Counted from the first letter of the stretch, positions 9,879 to 22,800 are shown. The stretch: 64,000 nucleotides of DNA from Botrytis cinerea B05.10 (GCF_000143535.2 NC_037312.1:2480001-2544000), one strand, 5' to 3'. Translations and numbers: made by a program. Notes: a model not told the origin generated them from the sequence alone.

Positions 9879-11794
9879 TTGGGGAGCGGTGTTGAAATTG
9901 AGGAGTGAAATCTTGAGATGTGTGGGATTGTTCTGATGGGAAGGGGTGTATAATTACGATCTAGCGGGACGAAAGCACAATAGAGCTTTCACCTAGATGG
10001 GAATCTCGCAATGACGAAAACGACTATGTGAATACTCCCCACCCATACTCTTCTAACTTATACCTCGTTCCACATATGCCCGGCCTCCTAAATAACCAAC
10101 ACGGTCTCGTCGTAAATCCCGCAAATATAACCGCGACCCAAAAAGCCATATGAGGACAAAGAACTCAGACTCTAGGATTGTGGTTGAATTATATTACGGT
10201 CAAACTGTTTCCAGAATGTTTATTTTACACCTAAATCCGCTTAGTGGTGTGGTCTATACTTACAACATCTCGATATGGCTATGTCTATATGTAGTTGAGG
10301 ACATGGTCTCGATCAGGTCGACTGTGTAACATGTAACCCGGCGATACGATACGATACGATAGGGCTGCACTTATGGATATTCTAGGTGTGAAACTAACTT
10401 ACTATATATATACGTGGGGATATATGTGACTTGGATTTAGCGTTGGAGTTTTAGATGTGTATCCTTCGAGGAACTATTATACAAGTTGGCGACATTGGTT
10501 TGTTTTTACAACACTTGACAAGATCAATGAAATGAACAATAGAAATATTAAAAAAAATACTCAAATATTCGGATGTTATCATCAAATTTTCTCGATATCA
10601 CAAATATTTCGAATGAATTACATACTTCGAATGGTATGTGGAGATGAGCAGGATAGATGGATGGGATGATTGAGAATGGGAGAAGGAGCATAACTAACAA
10701 AAGGTCAGATGAGATACCATTACTACCACAATAACCACTTAACTTTTCTTTCTACAGAGATACGAGAAATCCCACTAAATCCCTCGCACCCAAGTCATCT
10801 CCAGCGAGAAAAAAAATAAAAAATGCAGATAGAAATTCAAAGGGTTCCAGATGAGAGACATTCACTCACCCACACCCAAGATCCGCTCAAGTAATGAATG
10901 AATGAACATTACAATCCCCCATGTAAAAAAAATAAAAAATGAACGACCATATCCCCATTCAAAACTCCAAGGACTCTCAAAAAAAAAAAAACAACATTCT
11001 CCTCTGGAGTCTTCCAACTCACAATCGCGAGTACACTCCGCGGGACGTCGATTGAAACAGTATATATAGTCTAGTCTAGTCTAGCCCAATCCAAACCGCT
11101 TAGACTATCTGCACGAGAAGGATACGTGCGAAAGACGTAGCACCCACGATTGTGTAGGTCCCAAGTGTCTAATTGTGTTCTGTCTGACGAGCTAGCTATG
11201 CACGGGGAATAGTAGCCCCTTGTATAAGGGCTACTGGAAAGAGAGAGTTTCTTTCGTATTCGTTTGTATTAAAGTCATTCGCTGCGTCCACATATAAACC
11301 ATTGGGGAGAGAAGAGAAAAGAGCAACAATCCAAATATAATCCAACCACCCAAAAGTAGGTAGATAGATATATATCCACACATTTCCAGCTTCAACAATA
11401 CAATCCAGAAATTCAACATATGAAAAGAAGTAAAGTGGCAAACCATCTCAGCCATTGAAATGCGCAATGAAAGTTAATTCCAACATAGTCGGGTACGTAT
11501 TCGAAAGTACCCATCTACAATCCCGAGAACAATGTATCTAGATACGATACAATAAAAACACAAGCGAGAAGTGAAGGAGATCACTTGCAGTCTTGAATGA
11601 TGAGTTAGTTTTTTGATAAGAAACTTAATTATTACGCATTAAAATATATCATGGTATCGTTACAAACATATATACAGTACTGTCAACTTTGGAGAAATGT
11701 AATCAGCCAAATTGCAATGTGTTGTGCAGGTCTTTGCCTGATTCCTTTCATCCCAGCTCCATCTCTTGTATCTAGGTTACCGCTCATACAATAA
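9879..11794. other. Intergenic, 1.9 kb with simple repeats
   Basis: No coding frame I can support. Short tandem tracts are present: GATAC repeats at about 10343-10360 and TAGTC repeats at about 11069-11085. A-rich runs lie at 10810-10830 and 10980-10990. The right-hand part probably holds the 3' UTR of the MARVEL-like gene that ends at 11795. Confidence 0.45.
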
Positions 11795-12813
11795 CTAGAA
11801 GGTACCATTGGAGTTTTGGTATTGATGAGTTCCTCTGTACCCCTCAGTTGGCATCTCTGTTGCATTGGGTGGTGCATACGTCGCCGGGCTTGAACCATAG
11901 TCCACACCGTTAACCTGATGACCATGAGTACCAACGACTGGGGATACAGGAGAATGTCCATATCCCGTTTGTGAACCATAACCTTCGTGAGTTCGTGCTA
12001 CCATGGTTGCATCCGTAGCATTTGAGGTCCTCACATCATTAGGACTAGAATGGACGGGCAATGCATCTGGCTTTTCCGAGCCGATTCCTCCAGCCATGTA
12101 TTCGCCATCGTGGGCTCGTTGACGTCTTGGCCAGAATCTACCACGGGTTCTGCCGGCTGTATAGCCATTGTTGGGAGATGGACCGAATGCCTTTTCTTTT
12201 TTGTGGTGCTTGATGAGAGCCAATTCGACAAAGATTGAAATGAAGAAGAAAACACTAATTTCAATGTTAGGGTGATTCCTTCCATTTCCTCGATTGATTG
12301 TGTGCATATAGAATAAAGGGACCAAAATAGAAGGTATACTTACGCAGCGACAATTGAAACAGCAAAACAAGCTGTATTCAATCTACAGCTGTTGGACAAA
12401 CTAGGCAGAGATGTATCTCTCAAGGCCCCAACTCCAGAAAGTCTTTGATTCGTGGCAGAAATTCCATTGCCCAAAGGTGTATTCACATATCCGGAACATG
12501 ATCTGCCATCTCTAGTAGCATAAGCTACATAGATAAATGCCCCAGTGAAGCAGAAATCGAGAATGATGGCGATGATGGAAAAGAACATCAAACCGGCGAC
12601 ACAGCAGAGGAGACTGAGTCCGAGAACTGTATATAGTGCACCTGAACCAGAAATGCCTTCGACGGCTTTGATGTAAGTGGCGATTGGAAGATTATTCGTA
12701 GAGAGTTTGGCTAGGAAATAGGCAAAGATTCCAAGAATGATAACCGAGCAGCAGAATTCCACACCACGAAGAAACCATTGAAGGGCTTTGAGTGCAACGC
12801 CGCCGCCTCTCAT
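11795..12813 (-). CDS. MARVEL-like four-TM membrane protein
   Basis: Exons 12813-12344 and 12254-11795 give 309 aa; the 89 bp intron has a GTAAGT donor and an ATTAG acceptor. The first 175 or so residues hold four hydrophobic segments: about 17-37, 60-82, 84-103 (FFSIIAIILDFCFTGAFIYV) and one across the splice junction (ACFAVSIVAA then VFFFISIFVE). A Cys-containing loop follows the third segment (DGRSCSGYVN). This is the layout of fungal MARVEL-domain proteins, which organise plasma membrane or vesicle microdomains. The C-terminal 130 residues are a hydrophilic tail rich in Gly, Pro, Tyr, Ser and Thr (GYGSQTGYGHSPVSP), probably cytosolic and disordered. Family assignment rests on topology and pattern, not on a diagnostic motif. 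The exon structure is well supported. Confidence 0.8.
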
Positions 12814-14209
12814 GATGAAATATGTGAAGGTTTATGTTTCCGTTTGGGTGTATGAAGGGGTAAGATAGAAACAATGATAGAGCAGATGAAAAGAAAAGAT
12901 TGGGGTCGATGAAGACAACAAATATGGAGATTAAAGAATATGAAGTGAGGGATGACTTTATGTGAAGATCTGCATATGATGTCGTCAAATGGGGCCGGTT
13001 GATCACAAACTATAAATCGAACCACTCGTCAGCGGTACCCAATGATGATAAGTAGATGGAGTAGCCTTAATCGAGAACGCCTAGTCTTCGTATAAGATTT
13101 CTTTGTTTTGCTGTTTGGATGTTTTGCTCGGTCCTCCCACCTCTTCACATGCCTTCATTTTCTTTGTTTATTTATGTCTGTCTTCACTCTGGAAGCCAGG
13201 TTTGAGCAGCTTTGGCTGGGTGAGAACGGTCGAGATCCATCATTTGCATGCATCACCTACGTTTGAAGCCACTCTGAGGAATACTCCAACGCAAGATCTA
13301 GCGCTGTTCCTTTGTTCGTTCCAGAGAACGCAAGGGAAGATCTCGTGCCGTTTCAATCCACGGGATGTACCGATTCCGGCGAAAGGATTTGAGAACGTCA
13401 AGATTCCCAAAGTGATATTCCAGCAGGTTTCCAATTGCAAGACTTGGTATCCATCGTCCATCGTCAATTCGTCGGTTGTGGCCATTAGAAGCTTCTTAGA
13501 AAATGTCATTAATGTAACGTTTGGTCTCTCCAATGCTTGGGAACATTGATCGAGACCTTTTTTGACGTCATTGCCGAAGTATCGAGGATCAAGGGATCAA
13601 GGGATGAAGGGATTGCAACCAGATTCGTCAGTGGTAGAAAGGAAAAAACGGAGCCAAGCCACAATTCAAAAACAGGTTCTCTCTCAACTGGTCACGTGTA
13701 ACATGAGCACAGCCACTGGTGGGAGAAGTACAGAGTAGGAGTTCTCTCAACACCTCCAGATGAGATCTGATCGCCGATGTCCTAAAGCTTTCGTACCTAG
13801 GTATTTGGTACAATTCACGTGTGTATGAACCTCGGGAATGCAGTCAAAGGAATATGGAAACAGCGCAGGGTCAACGGAAACTCTTATTCTTTGGAAGATC
13901 TGAGCACCTCAATGACATCTACAACCCAATAACACCTCCTATTTCGTGCACCCATACACTCATACACCATGTATTCTTTATAGAACACTCCAAACCACTC
14001 ACTAGATACCTAGCATATATATTCAGACTGTAATTCAGATTCTTAGGTACTCCCGTCTAAATGAATTTTATATTATTCTTCAAGATACAACATATGGTTT
14101 CAAGATGTATTCTATATCTCGAATAGCTCTCAAATCCAAGTATCCTGAGATGTCTCCCACCCGCCTGACTTCCCGCTGTCTTCTCCCCCATACAACCCAC
14201 CCCTTAACC
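12814..14209. other. Intergenic, 1.4 kb
   Basis: Contains the promoter side of the MARVEL-like gene. A 97-codon minus frame (13533-13240) and a 148-codon plus frame overlap it on the opposite strand and match no family. A direct repeat, ATCAAGGGATCAAGGGATGAAGGG, lies at about 13589-13612. TCACGTGT E-box-like sequences occur at about 13692 and 13816. Confidence 0.4.
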
Positions 14210-15059
14210 TCAATTCTTCTTCTCTCGCTTCATCATCTCTACCTTTGCGTTGATAACGCCATTCCTCAACTTCATTGCATTGCCAATATCATAGAATGCC
14301 ACATACATTGCATATATAGGTAAGAAAACCCACAACGTGTTGAAAAAAACCAAATAAACCCATTTAAACATAAAATTACTCGTATCCAAATTCTTACAGC
14401 CGATTAACCATTCTGGTGCAAATGTCATGAAGCCTATTATCCACATGTACATAGTTAGTCCACACTCTCTTATAATTTGACTGACAGGAGAAATCCATAA
14501 GCATACCACCATATAATTCTCCCGTAGCAAGCACCACCATCCAAAAATTGACTCTCCAATCCTTCCTCACAATCCCCCAACAAATCCAAAGTGCCAGCGG
14601 TCCAGCCCCAAGCACAGTCAACAACTCCAAACTGACCACTGTCAAATCTGCACCTGCCCATCTTCGGTCCGCTTGCGCATAAACCATCCACAGTTTACTC
14701 GCCCAGTTATCCGCATATTGTGCCCCATAAACATATTCACTTGTGCCCAAGAAATTAGAGAGAGCAACCGGATGAGCAATTGACGAATCGAAGGGGACGC
14801 GAGAAAAAAAACAGTTGTAGAGGAAGGAACCTTCGAAAATGGTGTGGATGAGGAAATCGAAGAAGTGCCAGATGAAGAGGATGCGAAGGGAAGAGGGGGT
14901 TGTTGGCGAGAGAACGCGGACGGAGAGGATGTAGGAGGATAGGAGAATTGCGACGACGCCGAGGAGAGAAAGGATGGTGGTTTGGTCTATGTGCTCCATT
15001 ATGGAAGACATGGCGGAGGCTGTGAATGAGAGGTAAAGACAGTCGAAGTCAATGGACAA
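14210..15059 (-). CDS. EXPERA-domain (emopamil-binding protein-like) membrane protein
   Basis: Exons 15059-14507 and 14433-14210 give 258 aa from the first ATG. A second ATG at 15011 would give 242 aa, close to the usual EBP length, and could be the true start. The 73 bp intron has a GTATGC donor and an ACTAAC branch site. EBP hallmarks are present: WHFFDFLIHTIFEGSF (64-79, with His72 and Glu76 where EBP has catalytic residues), YAQADRRW (127-134), SLELL (Glu145) and the C-terminal APEWLIG ... WVYLVFFNTLWV (190-220). Five hydrophobic segments are visible. Family members are ER sterol delta8-delta7 isomerases or related proteins. Most ascomycetes use the unrelated Erg2 for that step, so this may be a paralogue with a different substrate. 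Confidence 0.87.
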
Positions 15060-15550
15060 TTCGATCCCACTGCCGGTCTACCAGTGTAGGTTTGAAAGCT
15101 CCAGCTGAAGACGAAGCTTTGACAATTTTTACGAATTCACGGAAGGCGGAGTACTTTAATCCGTGAACATGGTCGGAGCAGAAGCTCCCCTCAGTGTGAC
15201 GTCATCAAGGTACCCCGATCGTTGTGTGGAGAAGCCCATTTCGCAGGCCAGAACCTGTAGTGACCAGCTTTTTGACCCTCTATCCAGAACAATGGTTGTG
15301 TAACTGGCTGAAACATGGTCGGAATCTCAGTCTGAACTGGTCGAAAATGGGAGTTGAAATTCACATCACAAATGCAAAATAAGAGACAAATTTGTTTGAG
15401 TGTCATAAAAGCATCGTTATTATGAGGGTATTAAGACCACTAATACATGAGTTTCAGGCTCATCACTTCCCCAGGAATCCTCCCATCCATCCCATACGCC
15501 AAAGCCATTATGATAGAATGAAGAGAGTGAGATTCGTCGAGTTAAAGAAT
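15060..15550. other. Short intergenic region between EXPERA gene and ccg-1
   Basis: About 490 bp containing the upstream region of the minus-strand EXPERA gene and the 3' UTR of ccg-1. No open frame looks coding. Confidence 0.5.
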
Positions 15551-15901
15551 CTAGTGCTTGGCAGCCTCTGTTGAATTTATTAGTACATGAGTGCAAACGT
15601 GAAAAGGTAAAGTGAAGCTAAAACGTACCCTTGTGGACATCAGCCTTGGTGTTGTGTCCAGACTCGTCGGCCTTGTCCTTGACAGCATCGATACCGGCGC
15701 TGGCGCGGGTGGAAAGGCTGGCGTCGCCGTCCTTGGCGACTTGCTTGTTGGCCTCCTTGGAGGTGGTAGCAGTGGCACCTTGGATGGTCTCGCTGACGTA
15801 GTTGGCGGCGTTCTTCGCGAGTGTTAGAATGGTGTCGTAAAAATTGCAGAGGTTAAGAAAAGGTTGCTGGAGCGGGATAGGCTTACCTTGACAGTCTCCA
15901 T
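15551..15901 (-). CDS. ccg-1: Glucose-repressible / clock-controlled protein (Grg-1/Ccg-1 family)
   Basis: Exons 15901-15887 (five codons), 15812-15629 and 15567-15551 give 71 aa. Introns of 74 and 61 bp have GTAAGC/GTACGT donors. The protein reads METVK, then ANYVSETIQGATATTSKEAN, then KQVAKD, RASAGIDAVKDKADE and a His-rich Lys end (NTKADVHKEAAKH). This is the small, hydrophilic, Ala/Lys-rich Grg-1/Ccg-1 family of Neurospora and other filamentous fungi. The family is induced by glucose starvation and stress and is strongly transcribed; its biochemical role is uncertain and it resembles LEA/hydrophilin-type stress proteins. Codons are strikingly C-ending (GCC, AAG, ATC), as in very highly expressed genes. 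The tiny first exon means simple gene prediction could miss it. Confidence 0.95.
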
Positions 15902-16024
15902 TTTGAAAGGTTTGAAGTGTTGATTTGAAGTTTGAAGTTGATTGTGTTGTTGAAGTTGTAGTGTAGAGTTGTGAGTTGTGGTGTTGATGGAGAAGAAAAT
16001 CGGAAAGTTGGGGAGAAGCTGAGC

Positions 16025-16030
16025 TTTATA
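16025..16030 (-). promoter_or_regulatory. TATA box of ccg-1
   Basis: TATAAA on the minus strand, about 125 bp upstream of the ccg-1 start codon at 15901, followed by a leader rich in C and A. A clean TATA box fits a highly inducible gene. Confidence 0.6.
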
Positions 16031-17335
16031 TTCTGGTCCCTTTCTCCAAAAGGAAGCTAAGACCGAATGCCCTCCTTACCTTGTAGCTCTGGTACGTCAT
16101 ACTTATTAGAATCTGCTTACCAGCTGTCTCCAAGTAGCAAACAAAGGGAGGGGGGATTCACCCTCTGCATCGAAAGGAGCTCATGTTCCATCTGCTACAA
16201 CAAACTGAGCTTCCATTGTTGACAATGACGTACGAGCTTATTGATTTGCGCCAATCAAGATCTGCAAGACACAAGCCGCCTTTGCAGAGTACGTAGCTCG
16301 GAGACGTTGCCTGTCTCAATTAAAGTAGGTAATGGTTTGCGTGGTTAAGGCATTCAGGATCTCTACGAGCTAAGCCATAAGTGGCACAAGTGTCAACACA
16401 ATGAAGTGTGATTGGTGGCCCTCTGTGGCTTGACCAACTTTTTTCTCGTGCCAAACTGACCAAGTTGAGGGGATGGGGCCATGCGCCGTGCGGATAGCTT
16501 CGGTTCGGAAAGGCGATCCCCCGCCACGAGTGGCTAATAGGTTCATAGGCTGTATCATCGCAGTCTTCATACGACGATACGAATACTGGTTCTAGAATTT
16601 GATGTGCACATGAAAGCACAGAATCCTTGCTTTTGGAAAGGGGGAAACCACCTGGAGCGTTCTATCCCCAAACCTACTCCACATGGTTGGTCTCGTGCCC
16701 ATGAAAACCAATAAATGGATATTCCAAATTCCATCCTGTTCTTTTCCATATGTCCAAAACTCCGATACCGATGCCTGTTCTCGATGCCTGTTCTCGATGA
16801 TCGATCTCGATCGCCATTTACCTGCATGTGGCATGCTTGCATTGTCATGTGATTCTCCAAATCTACACCTTCCTACGCATAGCAGTTGAGCGTCCCTCGG
16901 CAGTGAGAAGTTTCGTTCCAGCTGTGGCTCGTGACTCGTGAGCTCCCTACCCAGGACCTGCCTGTCTAGGTGTAGCAGTACACTACTCGCGAAATGTGTT
17001 GATTTCCCTTGGATTCTTTGGTCGCACAGTCATACATAGCATGAGTGATTTTCGTGCATTGTGGCGGGCTTGCTAAGATGATCAGAATGTGGACACTTTG
17101 CCTCCCTGGATCGTCACCCTGAGTTGAGACTTCACCCTTCTCCAGTGCAACTTGCGTGATTTACAATTTACCTTGGAAGTTTACCTATCATAAAGGTATT
17201 TCCTGTATTCAATTGTTGTTGCTACAGTCTATTGTCTATCCTCACCAACGTTCGTCGATACTTTGCTGCTCCGTCGACAGGTTCACTTTACACTGTGTTG
17301 CTACATGTATGGTTCCTATGAGAATATAGAGAAGT
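16031..17335. other. Intergenic 1.3 kb upstream of ccg-1
   Basis: Likely the regulatory region of ccg-1 and the 3' UTR of the minus-strand aim32 gene. Short frames of under 100 codons match nothing. The repeat CGATGCCTGTTCT occurs twice in direct tandem at about 16768-16796. Confidence 0.4.
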
Positions 17336-18462
17336 TTATAGCCTCAAAATTTCACCACCCTGTCTAATACCACCGCGGAATAACTCTTCGACGACCTTTC
17401 CTTCTAATAATGTCGCCTGCACAATCCCTTCTACGTGTTTTGGTTCCACTCTCCCGTACCAGATCCCACATCCGGCGAATGGATGAGCTTCGCCGTCTTT
17501 CGTCTTTGTATGAGGTGGAATATACAATATAACGTTCCCAGCAAATTTGTGTCCTCCAATATGACTTATCGATCCAATTCTTGCAGTGTTTCCAACTGGT
17601 TCGATCGTTCCTTCTAGCCTTTCTGCAGAGCTCCCGTCACCTACTTCCACTGCACCGTGCAAGACCTGTACTTCTTTCGCCGATAAGGCTCTTTCAAATT
17701 CGGCTCGCAAGATTGGAGCTATAATTCCACATCTCACATCTCGTCCTCCGTGTCCGCAGATCAATACCAATATATCCTTCACGTCTTTCACAGCGGGTAG
17801 GAAATCTGCCTGCTCTTTACTTCGCAACAAACGATCTTTGTGTATCGGAGAGAGGTTATCGTGTGCGGGGTGTAATTTCGTAGGGAGTAAGTATCCTTTT
17901 ACCAGAGCTTCCACAGAATCGAACGATACTCGTGGGAGAAAAGGTATATATTTAAAGGATGGAACTATATATGCAGAAGTCGTTATAATCTCGGGCCGAT
18001 GTGAGGCAACCGTAGAAGGAAAAGATGAGTTTGTAATGGAAACGTTATTGTAAGGCTATATAGAACACTGTTAATGGCACTTCAACTGAAGAAAAGGTGG
18101 GCTATGGTTGATCTTACATCACTATACGTTCCGCCGCGGCCCATCAACTCTTTAATGTCCGCAGCGAGATTATCCCCGGAATTTTCTTCCTCGATACGAG
18201 AAGGCCAATCTGGCTTCCCCGTACATATCAGAACTTGTTCAGCATATGCGGCCATTGTCCCGTTGAGTGGCTTCGAATGGTCTATCTCGAAGCCTTCTGG
18301 CATCTCGGGGCTCTCTGCGCAGGAACATGTTGGTGAGGGGCATTTTGGTATGGTAGGAAATGGCGGAGGTTTGTAGGATTGAGAAATACGGCGAGAACTT
18401 AGCAAAGTATAACGAAAAGGAGTACGCCAAATTGGCCTGCTCAACAAACGCAACGACATCAA
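17336..18462 (-). CDS. aim32: Aim32-type mitochondrial thioredoxin-like [2Fe-2S] protein
   Basis: Exons 18462-18118 and 18055-17336 give 354 aa; the 62 bp intron has a GTAAG donor and a TATAG acceptor. The N-terminus is basic and Ser-rich (MMSLRLLSRPIWRTPFRYTLLSSRR), a good mitochondrial presequence. The sucrase/ferredoxin-like core includes DHSKPLNGTM (about 61-70), QVLICTG and DNLAADIKEL. The putative cluster ligands have the family spacing: Cys215 and Cys224 in CGHGGRDVRC, then His280 and His284 in HIGGH. Yeast Aim32 is a mitochondrial [2Fe-2S] protein linked to redox quality control of imported proteins, and its Cys-x8-Cys and His-x3-His pattern is reproduced here. Reading the two exons together restores the continuous domain (YSD|PYNNVSITNSSFPS). 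The assignment is strong. Confidence 0.92.
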
Positions 18463-19868
18463 GACGGGTTGATATCTGTTCAGAAGAAAAGAATAATGTT
18501 GCCAATAATGACCAAAATAAAAGTCTTATCTAACCTCGACGCAATTCTTATCTCCGCGACCGATCGGCATTGAATCCACAGGCCGACATCTTAGCTCCAG
18601 GAGAACGGAAATACCAAATCCCTCAGAGAGAACGATACATTGATAACACTTGTATTTTGATGCATTTTGATACCTCACAATGTTGCCAATTTCTGTTCAA
18701 AATGTAGATGGTATATATCACACAGCAGATTCGAAGCTTACAAATATACTTGTGTAGTTTTCAAATAGGAATAACGATTGTCCGAATTGATATGGCGTTT
18801 TGAAATGAGTGCATATTTTCGTATTTTCGGTGTAGACCAAGTACACTTGCCTGTTTGGGAGCTTTTGAGGTTGCCAGGTAGGCGTCGAAAGTCTATTAGA
18901 GTGTTGGAATGAGGTGCATGCTGATCGATCGAACTTAATTCATTGAATAAGGCTGAGGACCGGTAGGGCTGCTACATCTCAATATGGTTTGGATTTTCGA
19001 ATGACGGCTCGGTATCTGAATGTTCGAACCGACACGATAATAGCCTTGACATTGGATGAACACCATACACACCACGACCATATTAGACGTTTGGGCAGTG
19101 CCGCATCATTTGACACTCCATCCATCAAGAAGGCCAACACTTGTCTTGCACACTCCCAATCCATATGTTTCATTTGCGGTCGACGTGCCATTCAATCGAT
19201 TCGGAAGAATGCATCTAGATGTGAGCGGCCAATTCTTGACGGGGGTTTCGCAATCGGAGCTGTCTGTCGGAGAGACTAATCTGGTGATCCGTCTGAGCCG
19301 TATAAGAATTCACCAACTAACGGATAACTAGCTACTTTGATAATATACCCAGCACTCGTTATCCAATTCATATCCACAGATGAATATCAATAGCAAGGAT
19401 TACCTGCTAAGAACGAGTAGCGTTGAGTGTGAAACTCGACTACTTCTTAACTTCTCGACTTGTCTCTCTCTTTCCTTCTCTCCTTCTCTACACACTTCTT
19501 CTCTCCATCTCACCGCGGTGCTGAGAAAACCCGCAACGAAATAAAAACTGCCAGGGGTCATCGACAGTCTGTATCTTTTCTACCATCAGTCTAGATGTTT
19601 GGAACATGACATGATTAGTGAAATCTTCGGTGTTGCCACACTTTTCTTTACTGTCCCTTTTGTGCCTCGCTGCCTGACCCATTGACGCTTTCCTCGTCTA
19701 TCTGCTCGTTGCTATAAGCGACCAGGAAAGCTTCTGATACTGATAAACTCGCCACTGTTGTCTACGGCAGGTAAAGCAGCTATCCGTACAAAGATACTTT
19801 ATAACCCGTTTGTCCAAAGTGCGCCTTCACATTCGATCTCCACAACCACATCTAAAAGTAGAACGACC
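18463..19868. other. Divergent intergenic region aim32 / tdp1
   Basis: 1.4 kb between the two divergent start codons. Short frames at 18979-19331 overlap on both strands and are not convincing. CT-rich sequence at about 19450-19515 and 19635-19700 probably belongs to the tdp1 promoter and leader. Confidence 0.4.
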
Positions 19869-22800
19869 ATGTCCGACTCAGAAAATGACGAAGAGTTAAA
19901 GAAAGCTATTGCTCTCTCTTTGGGAGAAACTCTATCGCCGGTTCCAATCCATGAGAAGAATGTTGTCGATCTCACCACAAGTACAGCAGCCATGTCTGAC
20001 TCAGAATATGATGAAGACTTGAAGAAAGCTATTGCTCTCTCAAAGAGTCCAACCATTCTCGACCCCGAAAGTGACGAAGATTTAAAAAGAGCCATTGCTC
20101 TCTCTTCAAGAGAAGCCTTGTCGCCGGCCCCAATCAATGAAAAGGTTGTCGATCTCACTCTTTCCGATGAAGATGGCGATGACCTTGATGCGCCTGTCGC
20201 AACACATTTCAAGTTCTCACAAACTAATCCTGTTCTTAACACAAGCACTAATGCTGAGCCCAGTACCAGTTCTCAAAGTGAGTGTCAGTCTCACATCCTA
20301 AAAATGCGTATTCTATGGTTTTGATACTGACACCACTTGTAGTATCCAGTCAGCCAAACAGCACGTTATTCAATGGTATGACTCGTAAACAAATGGAGGA
20401 AGAACGCTTAGCAAGAATTGAACAAAGAAGCAAAGAGCCAAATGCCATCTCCAAGAAAAGAAAGGCTTCACTTTCGTCGCCGACAACTTCACCAAGTGAT
20501 CGTCACCAACCAAAGGTCTCCCGATCAGGACCCATACCCCATCAAATGACAGTTAAAAATAGGCAGGTGGAGTCTACAACTCGAAACTCCGCCGGCAACG
20601 GACCAAATTACACACTCGATCAATCATCTAGCCTCAGAGAGCCAGATTCCGAGATTGACATTGAAGCTGCCATCATCCCAGGAAAGCTACACAGAAGTCT
20701 CAAATCACAAGGTGATATATCAGAGACCGGCATCCAATTTCCTCTCGGGGTTGTAAAAAAGACGTGGGCGCAAGGGTTCCCCCGGGAGGACGACATCAAG
20801 ATTGAAGAGGTTCTTCAAAGTTCAACCCTTGAACATGCTATTTTAGGTGCTTTTCAGATAGATAGCGATTGGATTAGATCGAAGATCCAGCCTTCTACGA
20901 AAGTCATTTGGGTCTTGCAAGCAAAAACTGAAGCCGAAGTGAGTAGGATGTTCTTTATCTTGCAGATTCATACCGAAAGACAGCACCTGCTCCAGTTCTC
21001 GGTCTATTTATATCGTCTTTTTCTTCCTCTCCAGGAAGTTAGTACCAATGTGATCAAGTGGTTCACTTCTTTTTGTACCACGGACCTAGGATGGAAAGGT
21101 TACTTTTGTCTACTAAAGTAATAGAGCTTCCCAAGACATCAAAAGAGGCCGGGTTTGAATCATATAGCTGATCAAAACCACCTGACGCCCCAAGAGATTG
21201 ATCTGATATATATCTGGGCTTCTTGACGCCAATCTGGAACTCGGCTGTATATTTAAGAACATCAGAGATTCAACTGCAAAGAAACAAAGAACTCGCTCGA
21301 TACGGTGGAGTCATCGTATGTATTGAATCAGCTTTGAACTTGAAGCTTGGGGGTGATGTCAATTTATGAAGTTCGTGGCTTTACGAATAGCAAACGCTTT
21401 CAGATCTGTGCTGCAGTCAAGACTTTTGGAAACTGCGATCCAGTATCATGACCACCAGTGCCAGTTTCGGCTTTTGTTTCTCTACTATCGAACTTTGGGG
21501 GATGAAAATCATGTACTGCACTTCAAATGAAACTTTTCGCTGACATTCTATAGAAAATGAACTTCAAGTCATTGGCACCGGAGACTTATCGATTTTGCTT
21601 TCCTCCAATGGAAGGCAATGTCAACATCATGCACTCAAAACTTCAAATCCTGGCACATCCTACGCATTTACGACTAGTCATACCCTCGGCAAATTTGACC
21701 CCATATGATTGGGGAGAGAGTGGTGGGATTTTGGAAAATGTGAGCTCGCTACCTTTGATATCGGGATTCAACTGATACAAGATGGCCAGGTCGTGTTCTT
21801 GATCGATCTCCCAAGGTTACCCAATGGCGAGAAAGCTTCTGACGACCAGTTGACACCTTTTGCACAGGACTTACTGCACTTTCTTCATGCGATGACTCTG
21901 ACACCTCGGACGATTGAGAGCCTCAAAAGGTTTGATTTCTCTAATACGAAACACTTAGCATTCGTACATTCGATGTTCGTCCTTTCCACAAACCCCCTTC
22001 AATTGATCAAATTTGACCCCATTCAGAGGAGGCTCACATTTTGGTACGAATTTACAAAGAACCGGCTATCCCGGGTTAGGTAGTTGTGTAAGGAGCCTTG
22101 GTCTGAATACAGACCATCCCTTGGAGATTGAATACGTAGTAAGCTCACAGCCCGACACCCATCCAACAATATATGAGGCTGCAATCGGAGTCGGACACTA
22201 ACGTCAACAGACAGCATCCATAGGCAATCTTGATGACCGGTTCCTCCGAACAATGTATTTGGCATCACAGGGTAAGCATGCTATTTTGACACCTGCATCA
22301 TTTCCGAACTTTCCCCAGACTTTAATTTATTACCTGCCTTATCACGCGGATAATAACATCCGCTGTGTGGAAGTGGGCCATTAATACGAGCACCCATTCT
22401 TGTCGCTTCTTGCCGATAAACGGGACTGAATATTGTACTAGGCGATAATGGATCCAAGGAATACAAGTGGAGAACAGAGAAGCCCGCAAGGTCCAAAATG
22501 GAGACCGTGATGGAGACACAACTTTCAGAAGAAATTGGGCGCAGGTTTCGCGTGTATTTTCCCAGGTATGTTCTTCAACCTTGCACGTCAGAATTGGTTG
22601 TTAAATACCCATTTGCAGCGAACAGACAGTCAAAGAAAGCAAGGGTGGCACAAATGTAAGAAGAATCCATCATTGTTACCAGGATCAGAGGTCCAAAGGG
22701 TCATTAACTTTACGATGTACAGGCTGCTGGCACGATTTGCTTTCGATCAAAATGGTACAATGCAAGTGCTTTTCCAAGGGAGCTCATGCGCGATTGTCAA

